This document shows, in pieces, positions 17,695-27,049 of a stretch of 64,000 nucleotides of DNA (within the stretch, counting starts at the first letter, position 1; each line of letters begins with the position of its first letter). This stretch comes from Pseudomonas aestuarii (GTDB taxonomy: Bacteria > Pseudomonadota > Gammaproteobacteria > Pseudomonadales > Pseudomonadaceae), in assembly GCF_027988105.1 (NCBI RefSeq), contig NZ_JAQJZJ010000014.1:23355-87354 (forward strand), given 5' to 3'. The notes beneath the pieces were generated by a model, which saw only the letters and a list, made by a program, of their open reading frames with translations, made no database searches and had not been told where the DNA came from. The position numbers and the translations under genes were made by a program.

Positions 17695-18087
17695 CTAACC
17701 GCTGTGCTCCATCGGGCGCCAGCCGTGCCGTCGGATATCCACGCGATCATGGATGACCAGCACCCCTTCGGCCCGCAAGCGCTGCCGTTGCTCCGCGCCG
17801 GAAACACTGCCCGCCGGCAGGCTCAGGCGTCCGCTGGCGGCGATCACCCGATGCCAGGGCAGCGTGGTGCCCTGCGGCAGCTGGCTGAGGCTGCGTCCGA
17901 CCCAGCGTGCGGCACGGCCAAGGCCCGCCAGCTCGGCCAGTTGGCCATAGCTGACCACCCTGCCCGGAGGAACCTGTGCGAGCGCCATATACAGCGCCTC
18001 GCGTCGTGCCTCCTGGCTGGCTGCTAACCCGGGCGAAGCGGCTCGCCTGGCGGCTTCATCCTGAGGTGGCGGTAGTCGACCGATCAT
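17695..18087 (-). CDS. Alkyltransferase-like protein (ATL), MGMT family
   Basis: A 130-residue protein with the C-terminal DNA-binding fold of O6-alkylguanine transferases (VPPGRVVSYGQLAELAGLGRAARWVGRSL). The active-site motif reads PWHRV where methyltransferases have PCHRV. Trp for the alkyl-accepting Cys is the mark of the ATL/YbaZ family, which binds O6-alkylguanine and flags it for nucleotide excision repair. The first ~25 residues are not conserved in type, so the true start may be a little downstream. The gene is 46 bp upstream of ampG and may share its transcript. Confidence 0.88.
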   Translation of the reverse strand: MIGRLPPPQDEAARRAASPGLAASQEARREALYMALAQVPPGRVVSYGQLAELAGLGRAARWVGRSLSQLPQGTTLPWHRVIAASGRLSLPAGSVSGAEQRQRLRAEGVLVIHDRVDIRRHGWRPMEHSG

Positions 18088-18429
18088 GCGGCTGCGCCCC
18101 CTGTGGTCATCTGCGTTGGTCGGTTAGGCCATGCCAGTGTAAGGCGGGCAGGGTCTGGCTGAATAATGGCGTCGCCCAGCCAGCAGCGCAACAAACCGCT
18201 GGGCCCGCTGCCGCTGCCGGAGGGGCGGCAGCACGTCCGTGGCCTGGGGCGTATCCCCAGCGAGCGCCATTATCTGCGGGGCTCGGGGTGGGCTGGTCGG
18301 CTCGAGCCACCGATGGCATCGGTCGCCTGGCTTGAACTCCGATTAATTCCGACGGTCAGTCATTGCTCAGAGTCTGGGCTTGCGCATAATGCCCGGCGTT
18401 TATTCAATCAGAGCTTTTCAAGCATTCTT
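18088..18429 (+). promoter_or_regulatory. Intergenic region with likely DUF481 promoter
   Basis: A candidate promoter is TTGCTC (18363-18368), a 16-nt spacer and CATAAT (18385-18390), about 40 bp before the ATG at 18430. An open frame runs through from 18166 into the DUF481 gene but has no family-like sequence. I see no other gene. Confidence 0.35.
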
Positions 18430-19434
18430 ATGATTTTCAGAACCCTGTTATGCCTGGCCCTTTCGGCAGTTGCCAGTCCTCTGCTGGCCGATACCGTGTG
18501 GTTGAAAAACGGTGATCGGCTGAGCGGTACGATCAAATTCTTTGAAGGGAAAAAACTGCTCCTGCAAACCGATTACGCGGGTTCGATTGCGCTGGACTGG
18601 AAGAAAATCGCCACCCTCGAAAGCGACCAGGAGTTGCTGATCAAGGAAGGCAAGCTGACCGGTGAGCGGGCCAAGGCCCTGCTGGCTGCCGAGCAGGGCA
18701 AGGTCACCCTGGCCAATGGCGAAGGGCCGAGAACCATCGAGCTGGCGAGTATCGAGCGGATCATGAAGCCCAAGCCCCTGGTCGAGGACCTGACCTGGAA
18801 GGGCAATATCGACGCGGCGCTGGACTACAAGCGCGCCGAAACTGATACCGATGATTATGATGTCGACCTGAAGACCCAGATGCGTCACGGGCTCTGGCGG
18901 CACAATGCCGCGGCCGATTACAACCGCGAGTTTCAGGACGGCGTAGTGGCCACCGATAACTGGGGCGCCGAGTATGCCCTCGATCGTTTCCTCGATGAGC
19001 ACTGGTTCTGGGAAGGGCGTCTCGAATACAAGCGCGATCTGATCGAAGAGCTACGGCGCCAGCGCACGGTCGGTACCGGTCCGGGTTACCAGTTCTGGGA
19101 TAACGAATTAGGCGCCTTGTCCGTTACCGGGTTGCTCAACCGCACCGACTACCTGTATGCCAATGGCGAGAAAGACAACTTCTATGCCGTGAGCACGAAG
19201 TGGGACTACAACCGCTACCTGGTTGGCAAGAGCTTCGAGCTGTTCAGCAGCGGTGAGGTCGGCAAGCCGCTGGCCAATGTCGCCGAATACACCCTGGATG
19301 CCGAGGTGGGCCTACGCTACAAGGTCACCGACTGGGCTTCGCTGAACATGAAGGCCGAGAAAGACATAGTCAGTGGCTCGGAAGGCGACAAAGACGAAAC
19401 CCACTACAGCCTGGGCTTTGGTGTCGGCTGGTAA
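18430..19434 (+). CDS. DUF481 (YdiY-like) outer-membrane protein
   Basis: A 334-residue exported protein. The ATG at 18430 gives a clean signal peptide (MIFRTLLCLALSAVASPLLA, then DTVWLKNGDRLSG). The N-terminal ~100 residues form a small beta domain. From ~115 onward, alternating aromatic strands (DLTWKGNIDAALDYKRAE...) end in FGVGW, with the C-terminal aromatic residue expected of a beta-barrel. DUF481 proteins are putative salt-induced outer-membrane proteins with no established substrate. The longer ORF start at 18166 would bury the signal peptide and is rejected. Confidence 0.85.
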   Translation: MIFRTLLCLALSAVASPLLADTVWLKNGDRLSGTIKFFEGKKLLLQTDYAGSIALDWKKIATLESDQELLIKEGKLTGERAKALLAAEQGKVTLANGEGPRTIELASIERIMKPKPLVEDLTWKGNIDAALDYKRAETDTDDYDVDLKTQMRHGLWRHNAAADYNREFQDGVVATDNWGAEYALDRFLDEHWFWEGRLEYKRDLIEELRRQRTVGTGPGYQFWDNELGALSVTGLLNRTDYLYANGEKDNFYAVSTKWDYNRYLVGKSFELFSSGEVGKPLANVAEYTLDAEVGLRYKVTDWASLNMKAEKDIVSGSEGDKDETHYSLGFGVGW

Positions 19435-19483
19435 GCCATTGCGACACCTCCGCTGCAATTAATCCGCGCCGGCCATATGCCGC

Positions 19484-19517
19484 AATGCCGCTCACCTGAA
19501 TCAGGTGAGCGGCATTT
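19484..19517 (+). terminator. Bidirectional terminator
   Basis: A long near-perfect hairpin, AATGCCGCTCACCTGA paired with TCAGGTGAGCGGCATT, followed by T5. It lies between the convergent DUF481 and fabY genes and may serve both. Confidence 0.85.
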
Positions 19518-19591
19518 TTATTGGTAGGCAAAGGTATGAATCGACAGCCCCAAGAGCGATCCGGGCAGGCCCGCAACCCCGAGGTGGGTTG

Positions 19592-21502
19592 TCAGTCAAG
19601 CATGTCGGCGAAGCGATCATCCTGTTTGAACACCAGCGGCTGAGCGAAGCCCGGCACCTTGATCTGGTCGGTGCCCAGTTCGATGGCCTTGTCGTCGATC
19701 AGGTCGCGGCCGAAGTTGTAGATGATTTCCAGTTGGCCCTGCATGGCCTGTTCGTCATAGGCGCGGGCGGCGACGCGGGTCTGTTCGCGGCGTGCGCAAT
19801 AGGCCTCGAAGGCCACTGCGCCATGACGCTTGCGCAGCATCTTGTCGACCACGTGGGGGGCCAGGATCACGGCGCTGGCGTTGTTGCCGCCGAAGCCCTT
19901 GGAGTTGATGAAGCACACGTCCAGCGCCTGCTGGCCGAGCTGGCGATCCTCGGTGGCGATGTTCAGGTGCTGCTGGAACACGTCGTCGGCGACCGCGTCG
20001 ATGGTCTTGACCCCGGGGATGATGCCGTACTTGAAGCTGCCCAGCGCGGAGATCACCTGGTCGCCGCTGGCGGTGGCCAGGGAGTGGCCGACGAAGGCCT
20101 TGACCGCGGTCACCGGCCATTGCTCGATGGCGAAGGCGGCGGCGATGCGATCGAGCAGTTCCGATTCGGTGGTGCGGTTGGCCGGGGTGCTGGAACCGTG
20201 GGCGTGGACGAAGCTGCGCTGGCGTACGGCATCGAGGCCGAGCAGTTGCACGGCGCTGGCCACGGCCTTGGACACGGTCAGGTAATTACCGGGGCCGGGC
20301 GCGGAGATGGATTTCTTGAAGCCATCGGCGTTGACGAAGACATCCGGCACCGCGCCGTGGATGTCGGCTCCCAGTTCCAGGGCCAGTTCGTCGTCCATCA
20401 GCACCACGAACTGGCAGGCCTCGGCCAGGGTGAAGCCGCAGTTGTCGCCGAACGGGCGGCTGGCGCGGCGGAAGTCCACCTGTTGCTGGCCTTCGATCTG
20501 GCGCAGGCCCTCTTCGGTGGCCAGGGCGCCCATGGCGCCGTAACCCTCGATGCACTCCTGGTTGACCGGTGCTTCACTGCTGCCGACGATCACCACCCGG
20601 GCCTTGCCGGAGCCGATCTGCTCGATGCCCTTCTGCAGGTTGTAGAGGAAGGTGGCGCAGGCGCCGGTGATGGCGCCGGTGCTGCCGACACTGCCGAGCA
20701 CGTAGGCGTTGATGAAGTCCGCCGGCATGCTGTTGAGGCCCAGCGCCAGCTGCTTGGCGGTGACCCGGCCGCCCTTGAGGCGCGATTGCATCATGCCGCC
20801 GAAGCCGTTTTCGTCGAGCTGGCTCATGATGCAGCTGGCGAACACCGCCACTTCGTCCGGTTGTACCCGATCGACGATCGACTGCCAGGGCAGGCCGGTC
20901 GAGCGCAGGGCATCGGTCACCCCGACGATGGCCATGCTCAGGCCGCGCGGGTGGAAACGCGAGTTGTAGTGTTCGCTCGGCTCGAAACCGCTAGGCAGCT
21001 GGCCGGCGGACTTCACCGGCAAGGCGCGGTAACTGTCGACCTTGAAATCGCAGCTGTCGTGCAGGCTGACGCGCACCTCGGTGGCATTGAGTTCTTCCAC
21101 CGACCAGTTGGCCGGCAGTGGCTCGGGCAGTTGCTTGCGGTTGCTGATGAAGCTCAGCGGGGTGTCAGGCGTAGCGCTGACGCTGATGTTCTTCTGCCAA
21201 TGGGCCGCGTCGACGTCCAGGTGCTGCTTTTCGATACGGCGTACCAGGGTCGAGGCGAGAATCTGTTCGGCAAAACGGCTGTCGATCTCCGCCAGGCTCA
21301 GCACCGTGCCATCGGTGGTCTGGTAGCTGCCGTCGAGTACCTGCAGCAGTTTCATCATCACGGCCAAGCCGGCGAGGGTTTCCTGACGTGCGCGCAGGTC
21401 CATCGACTCGATCACGGTACGGCGGAAACCGTGGTGAAAGGAGCTGCGGCCGGCTGCGTTGTAACCACCAAAACCAACAATCACGGGTAAGCGAGACTTC
21501 AC
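19592..21502 (-). CDS. fabY: Beta-ketoacyl-ACP synthase FabY
   Basis: A 636-residue ketosynthase that in P. aeruginosa (PA5174) starts fatty-acid synthesis by condensing acetyl-CoA with malonyl-ACP, in place of FabH. The start is a GTG (complement of 21500-21502) with AAGGAG at good spacing; the N-terminus SRLPVIVGFGGYNAAGRSS is FabY-like. Catalytic residues are Cys in TGACATF, His in AHGSSTPANRTTE and His in GHSLATASG. NSKGFGGNNASAVI closes the domain. A ~150-residue N-terminal extension makes it longer than FabB/FabF, as in FabY. In P. aeruginosa it adjoins the arc genes; here ~9 kb separates them. Confidence 0.93.
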   Translation of the reverse strand: MKSRLPVIVGFGGYNAAGRSSFHHGFRRTVIESMDLRARQETLAGLAVMMKLLQVLDGSYQTTDGTVLSLAEIDSRFAEQILASTLVRRIEKQHLDVDAAHWQKNISVSATPDTPLSFISNRKQLPEPLPANWSVEELNATEVRVSLHDSCDFKVDSYRALPVKSAGQLPSGFEPSEHYNSRFHPRGLSMAIVGVTDALRSTGLPWQSIVDRVQPDEVAVFASCIMSQLDENGFGGMMQSRLKGGRVTAKQLALGLNSMPADFINAYVLGSVGSTGAITGACATFLYNLQKGIEQIGSGKARVVIVGSSEAPVNQECIEGYGAMGALATEEGLRQIEGQQQVDFRRASRPFGDNCGFTLAEACQFVVLMDDELALELGADIHGAVPDVFVNADGFKKSISAPGPGNYLTVSKAVASAVQLLGLDAVRQRSFVHAHGSSTPANRTTESELLDRIAAAFAIEQWPVTAVKAFVGHSLATASGDQVISALGSFKYGIIPGVKTIDAVADDVFQQHLNIATEDRQLGQQALDVCFINSKGFGGNNASAVILAPHVVDKMLRKRHGAVAFEAYCARREQTRVAARAYDEQAMQGQLEIIYNFGRDLIDDKAIELGTDQIKVPGFAQPLVFKQDDRFADMLD

Positions 21503-21746
21503 GCGGGAAACTCCTTCAAATAAATACGCCGGACAAGCTCAGATGAAGCGATACCTGCTTGTCGCTCGCCAGGGAACCCGAAAACACGGGGGACATTCAA
21601 TGGGGCGAGCAGTGGCTCGATTGTTCGGGTGATTATGCTGACGTGATTTATGACTTGTGAGTCACTGCTTCGACCAAGGTAGCGCTTCGGCAAGACCATA
21701 CTCCTGCTAAGGTTTCTTCAGTCCAAGGTTCCGCTGGAGAACAATA

Positions 21747-23384
21747 ATGCACAGCCTCAACCCCTACGAATATGGCATGCCGCGCGATGCGGCGAACTTC
21801 CAGGCACTCAGTCCCTTGAGTTTTCTCGAGCGCGCCGCGAGTGTCTACCCGCAGCGCACGGCACTGATCAACGGTAGCCTGCGCCAGACCTGGGGCGAGA
21901 CCTACAGCCGCTGCATTCGCCTGGCCTCGGCCCTGGCGCAACGCGGCATTGGCCTGGGCGATACGGTGGCGGTGATCGCGCCGAACGGCCCGGCGATGTT
22001 CGAGGCGCACTTCGGCGTGCCCATGTGCGGCGCCGTGCTCAACGCCATCAACACCCGGCTGGATGCCGAAGCCATCGCCTTCATCCTGCAGCATGGCGAA
22101 GCCAAGGTGCTGCTGGTCGACAAGGAATTCGGCGAACTGGTGCAGCGCGCCACCAGTCACCTGCCCAACCGTCCGCTGATCATCGGCATCGACGACCCGG
22201 AGTATCAGGACGGCCAGCTGATCGGCCAGTTCGACTACGAGGCGCTGCTGGCCGAAGGCGACGCCGACTACGCCTGGCAGATGCCCGCCGATGAGTGGCA
22301 GGCCATTTCGCTCAACTACACTTCCGGTACCACCGGCAACCCCAAGGGCGTGGTCTATCACCACCGCGGCGCGCACCTGAATGCCCTGTCCAATGCCATG
22401 TGCTGGGACATGAGCCGCTTCCCGGTGTACCTGTGGACCCTGCCGATGTTCCACTGCAACGGCTGGTGCTTCCCCTGGGCCCTGGCGGCCTATGTCGGGG
22501 TCAATGTGTGCCTGCGCCATGTGCGCGCCGAGGCCATCTACCCGGCGATTGCCGAGCATGGTGTCGACCACTTCTGCGGTGCGCCGATCGTGCTGAACAT
22601 GCTGGCCAATGCCGCCGATGAGCTGAAGGCGCTGAAGACCCGCCCGGTCAAGGTGCTGACTGCCGGCGCCGCACCACCCGCCGCGGTGATCGAGGCCATG
22701 GAAGCCCTGGAGTTCCGCGTCACCCATGTCTACGGCCTGACCGAAACCTATGGCCCCAGCGTGGCTTGTGAGTGGAAGGCCGAGTGGGACAGCGAAACCC
22801 CCGAGCAGCGCGCCCGCCTGAAATCCCGTCAGGGCGTGCGTGCGCCCTTGCTCGACGGCCTGATGGTGGCCGACCCGGACAGCCTGCAGCCGGTGCCCAA
22901 GGACGGTCAGAGCATCGGCGAGATCATGATGCGCGGCAATGTGGTGATGAAGGGCTACCTGAAAAACCCCACGGCCACCGCCGAAGCCTTCGCCGGCGGC
23001 TGGTTCCACTCCGGCGACCTGGCGGTGTGGCACGCCGATGGTTACATCGAGATCAAGGATCGCTCCAAGGACATCATCATCTCCGGTGGCGAGAACATCT
23101 CCTCGATCGAAGTGGAGGACGTGCTGTATCGCCACCCGCTTATTTTGGAAGCGGCGGTGGTGGCCATGCCCAGCGACAAGTGGGGCGAAACACCCTGCGC
23201 CTTCGTCACCGCCAAGCCGGGAGTCGAACTGACCGAGGCCGCGGTGATTGCCTTCTGCCAACAGCGCATGGCGCGTTTCAAGGTGCCCGGTTGCGTGGTG
23301 TTCACCGCCCTGCCGAAAACCGCTACCGGCAAGGTGCAGAAGTTCGTGCTGCGCGAGCAGGCCAGGGGAATGGCCGCGCCATAA
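21747..23384 (+). CDS. AMP-dependent acyl-CoA synthetase
   Basis: A 545-residue adenylate-forming enzyme, activating a carboxylic acid (probably short or medium chain) to its CoA thioester. It has the P-loop SLNYTSGTTGNPKG, the A5 motif YGLTETYG, GWFHSGDLA, and KDIIISGGENISSIEVE. The C-terminal LPKTATGKVQKF carries the catalytic Lys. It is related to the family including methylmercaptopropionate-CoA ligase and medium-chain FadD-like proteins; the substrate cannot be read from sequence. Divergent from fabY and upstream of the N-ATPase operon. Confidence 0.9.
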   Translation: MHSLNPYEYGMPRDAANFQALSPLSFLERAASVYPQRTALINGSLRQTWGETYSRCIRLASALAQRGIGLGDTVAVIAPNGPAMFEAHFGVPMCGAVLNAINTRLDAEAIAFILQHGEAKVLLVDKEFGELVQRATSHLPNRPLIIGIDDPEYQDGQLIGQFDYEALLAEGDADYAWQMPADEWQAISLNYTSGTTGNPKGVVYHHRGAHLNALSNAMCWDMSRFPVYLWTLPMFHCNGWCFPWALAAYVGVNVCLRHVRAEAIYPAIAEHGVDHFCGAPIVLNMLANAADELKALKTRPVKVLTAGAAPPAAVIEAMEALEFRVTHVYGLTETYGPSVACEWKAEWDSETPEQRARLKSRQGVRAPLLDGLMVADPDSLQPVPKDGQSIGEIMMRGNVVMKGYLKNPTATAEAFAGGWFHSGDLAVWHADGYIEIKDRSKDIIISGGENISSIEVEDVLYRHPLILEAAVVAMPSDKWGETPCAFVTAKPGVELTEAAVIAFCQQRMARFKVPGCVVFTALPKTATGKVQKFVLREQARGMAAP

Positions 23385-23491
23385 CGGTCTGCCGGTCGCC
23401 GCTGCGGTCCCGGGCGCAGGGGCGGGAGGCCGTGGCTGCTTGTGCTATCGTCGAGTAGACAGTGTTCATCCATGTCCACCGAGTCGAGCCC

Positions 23492-24994
23492 ATGAACAGC
23501 CGGCCTGCAGCGCCTGATGCCAAAGCCCTTGAAGCGAGATCGGGTGTGGTGGTGGCCGTGCGCGGCAGTGTGGTGGACATGCGCTTTACCGACGGCTTGC
23601 CGCCTATCTACGCGCTGCTGCGTACCGGGCCGAGCGGGCAGGTCGTGATAGAAGTGCTGGTGCAGCGCGATGCCCAGCATGTCCGCGGAATCGCCCTGAC
23701 CCCGACCCAGGGCCTGGCCCGTGGCATGCGCGTGGAAAACACCGGCGGGCCGCTCAAGGCCCCGGTGGGCAAGGCCATTGTCTCGCGCATCTTTGATGTG
23801 TTCGGCAACACCATCGACGGCGAGCCACCCTTGAACGATATGCAGTGGCGCTCCGTGCACCGGGCACCGCCGCTCCTGACCCAGCGCTCTACCCAGGCGG
23901 AAATCTTCGTCACTGGCATCAAGGTCATTGATGTGCTGTCGCCCCTGGAGCGGGGCGGCAAGGCCGGCCTGTTTGGTGGCGCCGGGGTGGGCAAGACCGT
24001 GCTGCTGACGGAAATGATCCACAACATGGTCAGCCATCAGCAGGGCGTCAGCATCTTCTGCGGCATTGGCGAGCGTTCCCGCGAAGGCGAAGAGCTGTAC
24101 CGCGACATGAAAGCCGCTGGCGTGCTGCCCAATATGGTGATGCTCTTCGGGCAGATGAACGAGCCGCCCGGGGCGCGCTTTCGCATCGGCCATGCGGCCC
24201 TGACCATGGCCGAGTATTTTCGCGACGACCAGCACCGCGATGTCCTGCTGCTGATCGACAATATCTTCCGCTTTATTCAAGCCGGCTCCGAGGTCTCCGG
24301 ACTGCTAGGGCAGATGCCCTCGCGCCTGGGCTACCAGCCGACCATGGGCACCGAGCTGGCCGGGCTGGAAGAGCGCATCGCCAACACCGACAACGGCGCC
24401 ATCACCTCGATTCAGGCGGTCTATGTGCCTGCCGATGACTTCACCGACCCGGCCGCGGTACACACCTTCAGTCACCTCTCGGCGTCCATCGTGCTGTCGC
24501 GCAAACGGGCCAGCGAAGGCCTGTACCCGGCGATCGACCCGCTGCAATCCATCTCGAAGATGGCCACCCCGGCTATCGTCGGCGAGCGCCACTATCTGTT
24601 GGCCCAGGCGATCCGCCGCACCCTGGCGCAATACGCCCAGCTGAAGGACATCATTGCCATGCTCGGTATCGAGCAGCTGTCCCAGGAGGACCGCAATGTG
24701 GTGGCCCGGGCCCGGCGGCTGGAGCGCTTTCTCACCCAGCCGTTTTTCACCACCGAACAGTTCACCGGCCTGGCCGGCAAGCTGGTCAGCCTGGAGGATG
24801 CCCTGGACGGCTGCGAGCGGATCCTCACCGACGAATTCAAGGCGCTTCCCGAAAGTGCGCTCTATATGATCGGCGCGGTCGATGAAGCCTACGCCAAACA
24901 GCGTGGCGCTACGGCCACGCCCAGCCGCTCAGCCTCGCCACAGCAGCAGGCATCAGGGGAGGTGGAAAATGGCAGCGACCAGCATGCACCTTAA
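23492..24994 (+). CDS. atpD: N-ATPase subunit beta
   Basis: Catalytic beta subunit of an N-type (alternative F-type) ATPase. The ATG at 23492 gives 500 residues; an upstream GTG at 23462 in the same frame is less likely. Walker A is GGAGVGKTVLLTEM, then GERSREGEELY, and Walker B ends in DVLLLIDNIFRFIQ. ERHYLLAQAIRRTLAQY lies in the C-terminal domain. The order D-C-Q-R-B-E-F-A-G beginning with beta is specific to N-ATPase operons, which are horizontally spread and exist beside the housekeeping F-ATPase. It overlaps atpC by 26 bp. Confidence 0.97.
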   Translation: MNSRPAAPDAKALEARSGVVVAVRGSVVDMRFTDGLPPIYALLRTGPSGQVVIEVLVQRDAQHVRGIALTPTQGLARGMRVENTGGPLKAPVGKAIVSRIFDVFGNTIDGEPPLNDMQWRSVHRAPPLLTQRSTQAEIFVTGIKVIDVLSPLERGGKAGLFGGAGVGKTVLLTEMIHNMVSHQQGVSIFCGIGERSREGEELYRDMKAAGVLPNMVMLFGQMNEPPGARFRIGHAALTMAEYFRDDQHRDVLLLIDNIFRFIQAGSEVSGLLGQMPSRLGYQPTMGTELAGLEERIANTDNGAITSIQAVYVPADDFTDPAAVHTFSHLSASIVLSRKRASEGLYPAIDPLQSISKMATPAIVGERHYLLAQAIRRTLAQYAQLKDIIAMLGIEQLSQEDRNVVARARRLERFLTQPFFTTEQFTGLAGKLVSLEDALDGCERILTDEFKALPESALYMIGAVDEAYAKQRGATATPSRSASPQQQASGEVENGSDQHAP

Positions 24995-25373
24995 GCTGTT
25001 GCTGCCGTTCCAGATCTTCGCCGACGTCAGGGACGTGTCGCGCCTGGTGGCAGAGACCCATGGTGGCTCGTTCGGCCTGCTGCCGCAGCGCCTCGACTGC
25101 GTGGCGGCGTTGCCGCCGGGCATTCTGATCTACGAAACCGCCGCCGACGGCGAGGTGTTCGTCGCGGTGGATGAAGGGGTGCTGGTCAAGACCGGTGACC
25201 AGGTGCTGATTTCCGTGCGCCGGGCCCTGCGTGGCAGCGACCTCGGTCGGTTGCGCGAGGCGGTGGAGCAGGAGTTTCTGACCCTGGATGAGAATGAGCA
25301 AGTCTTGCGTTCCTTGATGGCCAAGCTGGAAAGCGGTTTTTTGCGCCGCTTCGCAACCTTCCAAGACAGATAA
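24969..25373 (+). CDS. atpC: N-ATPase subunit epsilon
   Basis: A 134-residue epsilon subunit: LKLLLPFQIFADVRDVSRLVAET at the start, a beta-sandwich with LPQRLDCVAALPPGILIYE, and a C-terminal helical pair. The ATG at 24969 follows GGGAGGTGG; the alternative ATG at 24984 would lose only five residues. It lies within the end of atpD, indicating coupled translation. Central stalk subunit linking F1 to the c-ring. Confidence 0.93.
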   Translation: MAATSMHLKLLLPFQIFADVRDVSRLVAETHGGSFGLLPQRLDCVAALPPGILIYETAADGEVFVAVDEGVLVKTGDQVLISVRRALRGSDLGRLREAVEQEFLTLDENEQVLRSLMAKLESGFLRRFATFQDR

Positions 25374-25394
25374 CCCAGATCAACTACCCTGAAA

Positions 25395-25748
25395 ATGAGC
25401 GAAGAAGACCACCCACCAGAAGCACCGCGCAAGCCGCCGGCAGATTTTCCCGAGCAGGTCGGGCGCAAGGCGGCGCGCAAACTCAAGGCGCGGCGCAATG
25501 CTACGCCGGGTGTCTGGTTCGGCTTGGGCATGATGGGCTTGATCGGTTGGTCGGTGGTGGTGCCGACGCTGCTGGGCGCGGCGCTGGGCCTGTGGTTGGA
25601 TCGCCATTATCCGGGGCCGCGTTCCTGGACCCTGGCGCTGCTGGTGGCCGGGCTGCTGCTCGGCTGCTTCAATGCCTGGCACTGGGTGACCAAGGAAGAC
25701 CGCGCCATGCGCGAAGAGCGGGAGGACAAGCACGATGAGCATGAATGA
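25395..25748 (+). CDS. atpQ: N-ATPase accessory membrane protein AtpQ (AtpZ/AtpI type)
   Basis: A 117-residue protein with a charged N-terminus (~45 residues, rich in Lys/Arg/Pro) and two membrane segments (about 48-70 and 78-97: GMMGLIGWSVVVPTLLGAAL and LALLVAGLLLGCF). A charged Asp/Glu/His tail follows. Small two-helix proteins at this place in N-ATPase operons are named AtpQ, and resemble AtpZ/AtpI cation channel or assembly factors. It overlaps atpR by 14 bp. Confidence 0.88.
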   Translation: MSEEDHPPEAPRKPPADFPEQVGRKAARKLKARRNATPGVWFGLGMMGLIGWSVVVPTLLGAALGLWLDRHYPGPRSWTLALLVAGLLLGCFNAWHWVTKEDRAMREEREDKHDEHE

Positions 25749-26055
25749 GATCATCTTCATGGCGCTGGCGGGGGTTGCCGGCAGCGTGCTCGGCGCAGTG
25801 TTTTTCGCCGGCCTGTGGTGGACGTTGCGCCGCGGCCTGGCCTCCAGTCGTCCGGCGTTGTGGTTTTTCAGCAGTCTGCTGCTGCGTCTGAGCCTGACCC
25901 TGGCCGGCTTCTACTGGGTGGCCGGCGACGACTGGCGGCGCTTGCTGGCCTGTCTGCTGGGCTTCTTGCTGGCCCGCCTGCTGGTGACCCGGCTGACTCG
26001 TCCGGCACACCCCCCTGCGGGTATTTCTCCCGGGGAGGTGAGCCATGCACCTTAG
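25735..26055 (+). CDS. atpR: N-ATPase accessory membrane protein AtpR
   Basis: A 106-residue hydrophobic protein with three predicted membrane helices, including conserved-looking polar residues in FFAGLWWTLRRGLASS and LLLRLSLTLAGFYWV. AtpR is found only in N-ATPase operons, and its membrane arginines are proposed to interact with the c-subunit carboxylates during ring assembly. It overlaps both atpQ and atpB. Confidence 0.88.
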   Translation: MSMNEIIFMALAGVAGSVLGAVFFAGLWWTLRRGLASSRPALWFFSSLLLRLSLTLAGFYWVAGDDWRRLLACLLGFLLARLLVTRLTRPAHPPAGISPGEVSHAP

Positions 26056-26734
26056 CCCGGATGACATCATTTTCTGGCAATTCGGCCTGTTCAAGCTGAA
26101 TGCCACCATCGTCTATACCTGGGCGCTGATGCTGGTCCTGGTGCTGGGCTCGCGACTGATCACCGCCCGCCTGTCCGGCGGTCACCGGCGCTCGGCGTGG
26201 CAGAACCTGCTGGAAATCATCGTGTGTATGATGGAAAAACAGCTCGGCGAAATTGGTCTGGCACACCCACAGCGTTACCTGGGCTTTATCGGCACGCTGT
26301 TCCTGTTCGTCGCCGCGGCCACCCTGAGTACGGTGATTCCGGGCTTCGAAGCGCCCACCGGCTCGCTCTCCACCACCGTCGCGCTGGCTGCCTGCGTAAT
26401 GGTGGCGGTGCCCATGTATGGCATCCGTGATCAGGGCCTGCGCGGCTACCTGCAGACCTACCTCGAACCGACCTGGATCATGCTGCCGTTCAACCTGATC
26501 AGCGAGGTTTCGCGCACCCTGGCCCTGGCCGTCCGGCTGTTTGGCAACATGATGAGCGGGGCGATGATCATCGGCATTCTGCTGGCGATTACCCCGTTTC
26601 TGTTTCCCATCGTCATGACCTTGCTCGGCCTGCTGACCGGCATGGTCCAGGCGTACATCTTCAGCATCCTCGCCGCGGTCTACATCGCCGCCGCCACCCG
26701 GACCCGCAAGCTGCGACCACAGTCTTCGACTTGA
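26045..26734 (+). CDS. atpB: N-ATPase subunit a
   Basis: A 229-residue membrane stator subunit forming the ion half-channels. The essential Arg lies in the helix SEVSRTLALAVRLFGNMMSG. It ends in the long last helix LLGLLTGMVQAYIFSILAAVYIAAA. The start ATG overlaps the end of atpR by 11 bp. Confidence 0.95.
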   Translation: MHLSPDDIIFWQFGLFKLNATIVYTWALMLVLVLGSRLITARLSGGHRRSAWQNLLEIIVCMMEKQLGEIGLAHPQRYLGFIGTLFLFVAAATLSTVIPGFEAPTGSLSTTVALAACVMVAVPMYGIRDQGLRGYLQTYLEPTWIMLPFNLISEVSRTLALAVRLFGNMMSGAMIIGILLAITPFLFPIVMTLLGLLTGMVQAYIFSILAAVYIAAATRTRKLRPQSST

Positions 26735-26763
26735 GGCTTTTTCCACTTCAGTGAGGAATCTCC

Positions 26764-27045
26764 ATGGACAGCATGACCCTGATCGCCCTGGTTTCAATTG
26801 TCATGGCCGGGCTCACCACCGGTTTCGGCACCATGGGCCCGGCACTGGCCGAAGGCCGCGCGGTGGGGGCAGCCATGACCTCCCTGGCCCAGCAGCCGGA
26901 TGCCTCGGCGACTATCACCCGCACCCTGTTTGTCGGCCTGGCGATGATCGAGTCCACCGCCATTTACTGCTTCGTGGTGTCGATGATCCTGCTGTTTGCC
27001 AACCCCTTCTGGAACACCGCCATCGCCCAGGCCGCGGGTCAGTGA
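26764..27045 (+). CDS. atpE: N-ATPase subunit c (two-carboxylate type)
   Basis: A 93-residue two-helix rotor subunit. Helix 1 carries Glu30 (GPALAEGRAV), the polar loop is AQQPDAS, and helix 2 carries Glu63-Ser64-Thr65 (MIESTAIY). Glu63 is the ion-binding carboxylate, and Ser/Thr after it resemble the Na+-binding signature. A second carboxylate in helix 1 is a feature reported for N-ATPase rings. Ion choice (H+ or Na+) cannot be decided from the sequence. It has its own ribosome site (GAGGAATCTCC before the ATG), fitting the high stoichiometry needed. Confidence 0.95.
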   Translation: MDSMTLIALVSIVMAGLTTGFGTMGPALAEGRAVGAAMTSLAQQPDASATITRTLFVGLAMIESTAIYCFVVSMILLFANPFWNTAIAQAAGQ

Positions 27046-27049
27046 CGTC

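Noticed and set aside
18166..18429. N-terminal extension of the DUF481 gene
   Set aside because: It would place 88 residues before an obvious signal peptide; the ATG at 18430 is the better start.
19505..21490. A 661-codon open frame antisense to fabY
   Set aside because: High GC creates long antisense frames; its translation has no domain motifs, while the opposite strand is a full FabY with catalytic residues.
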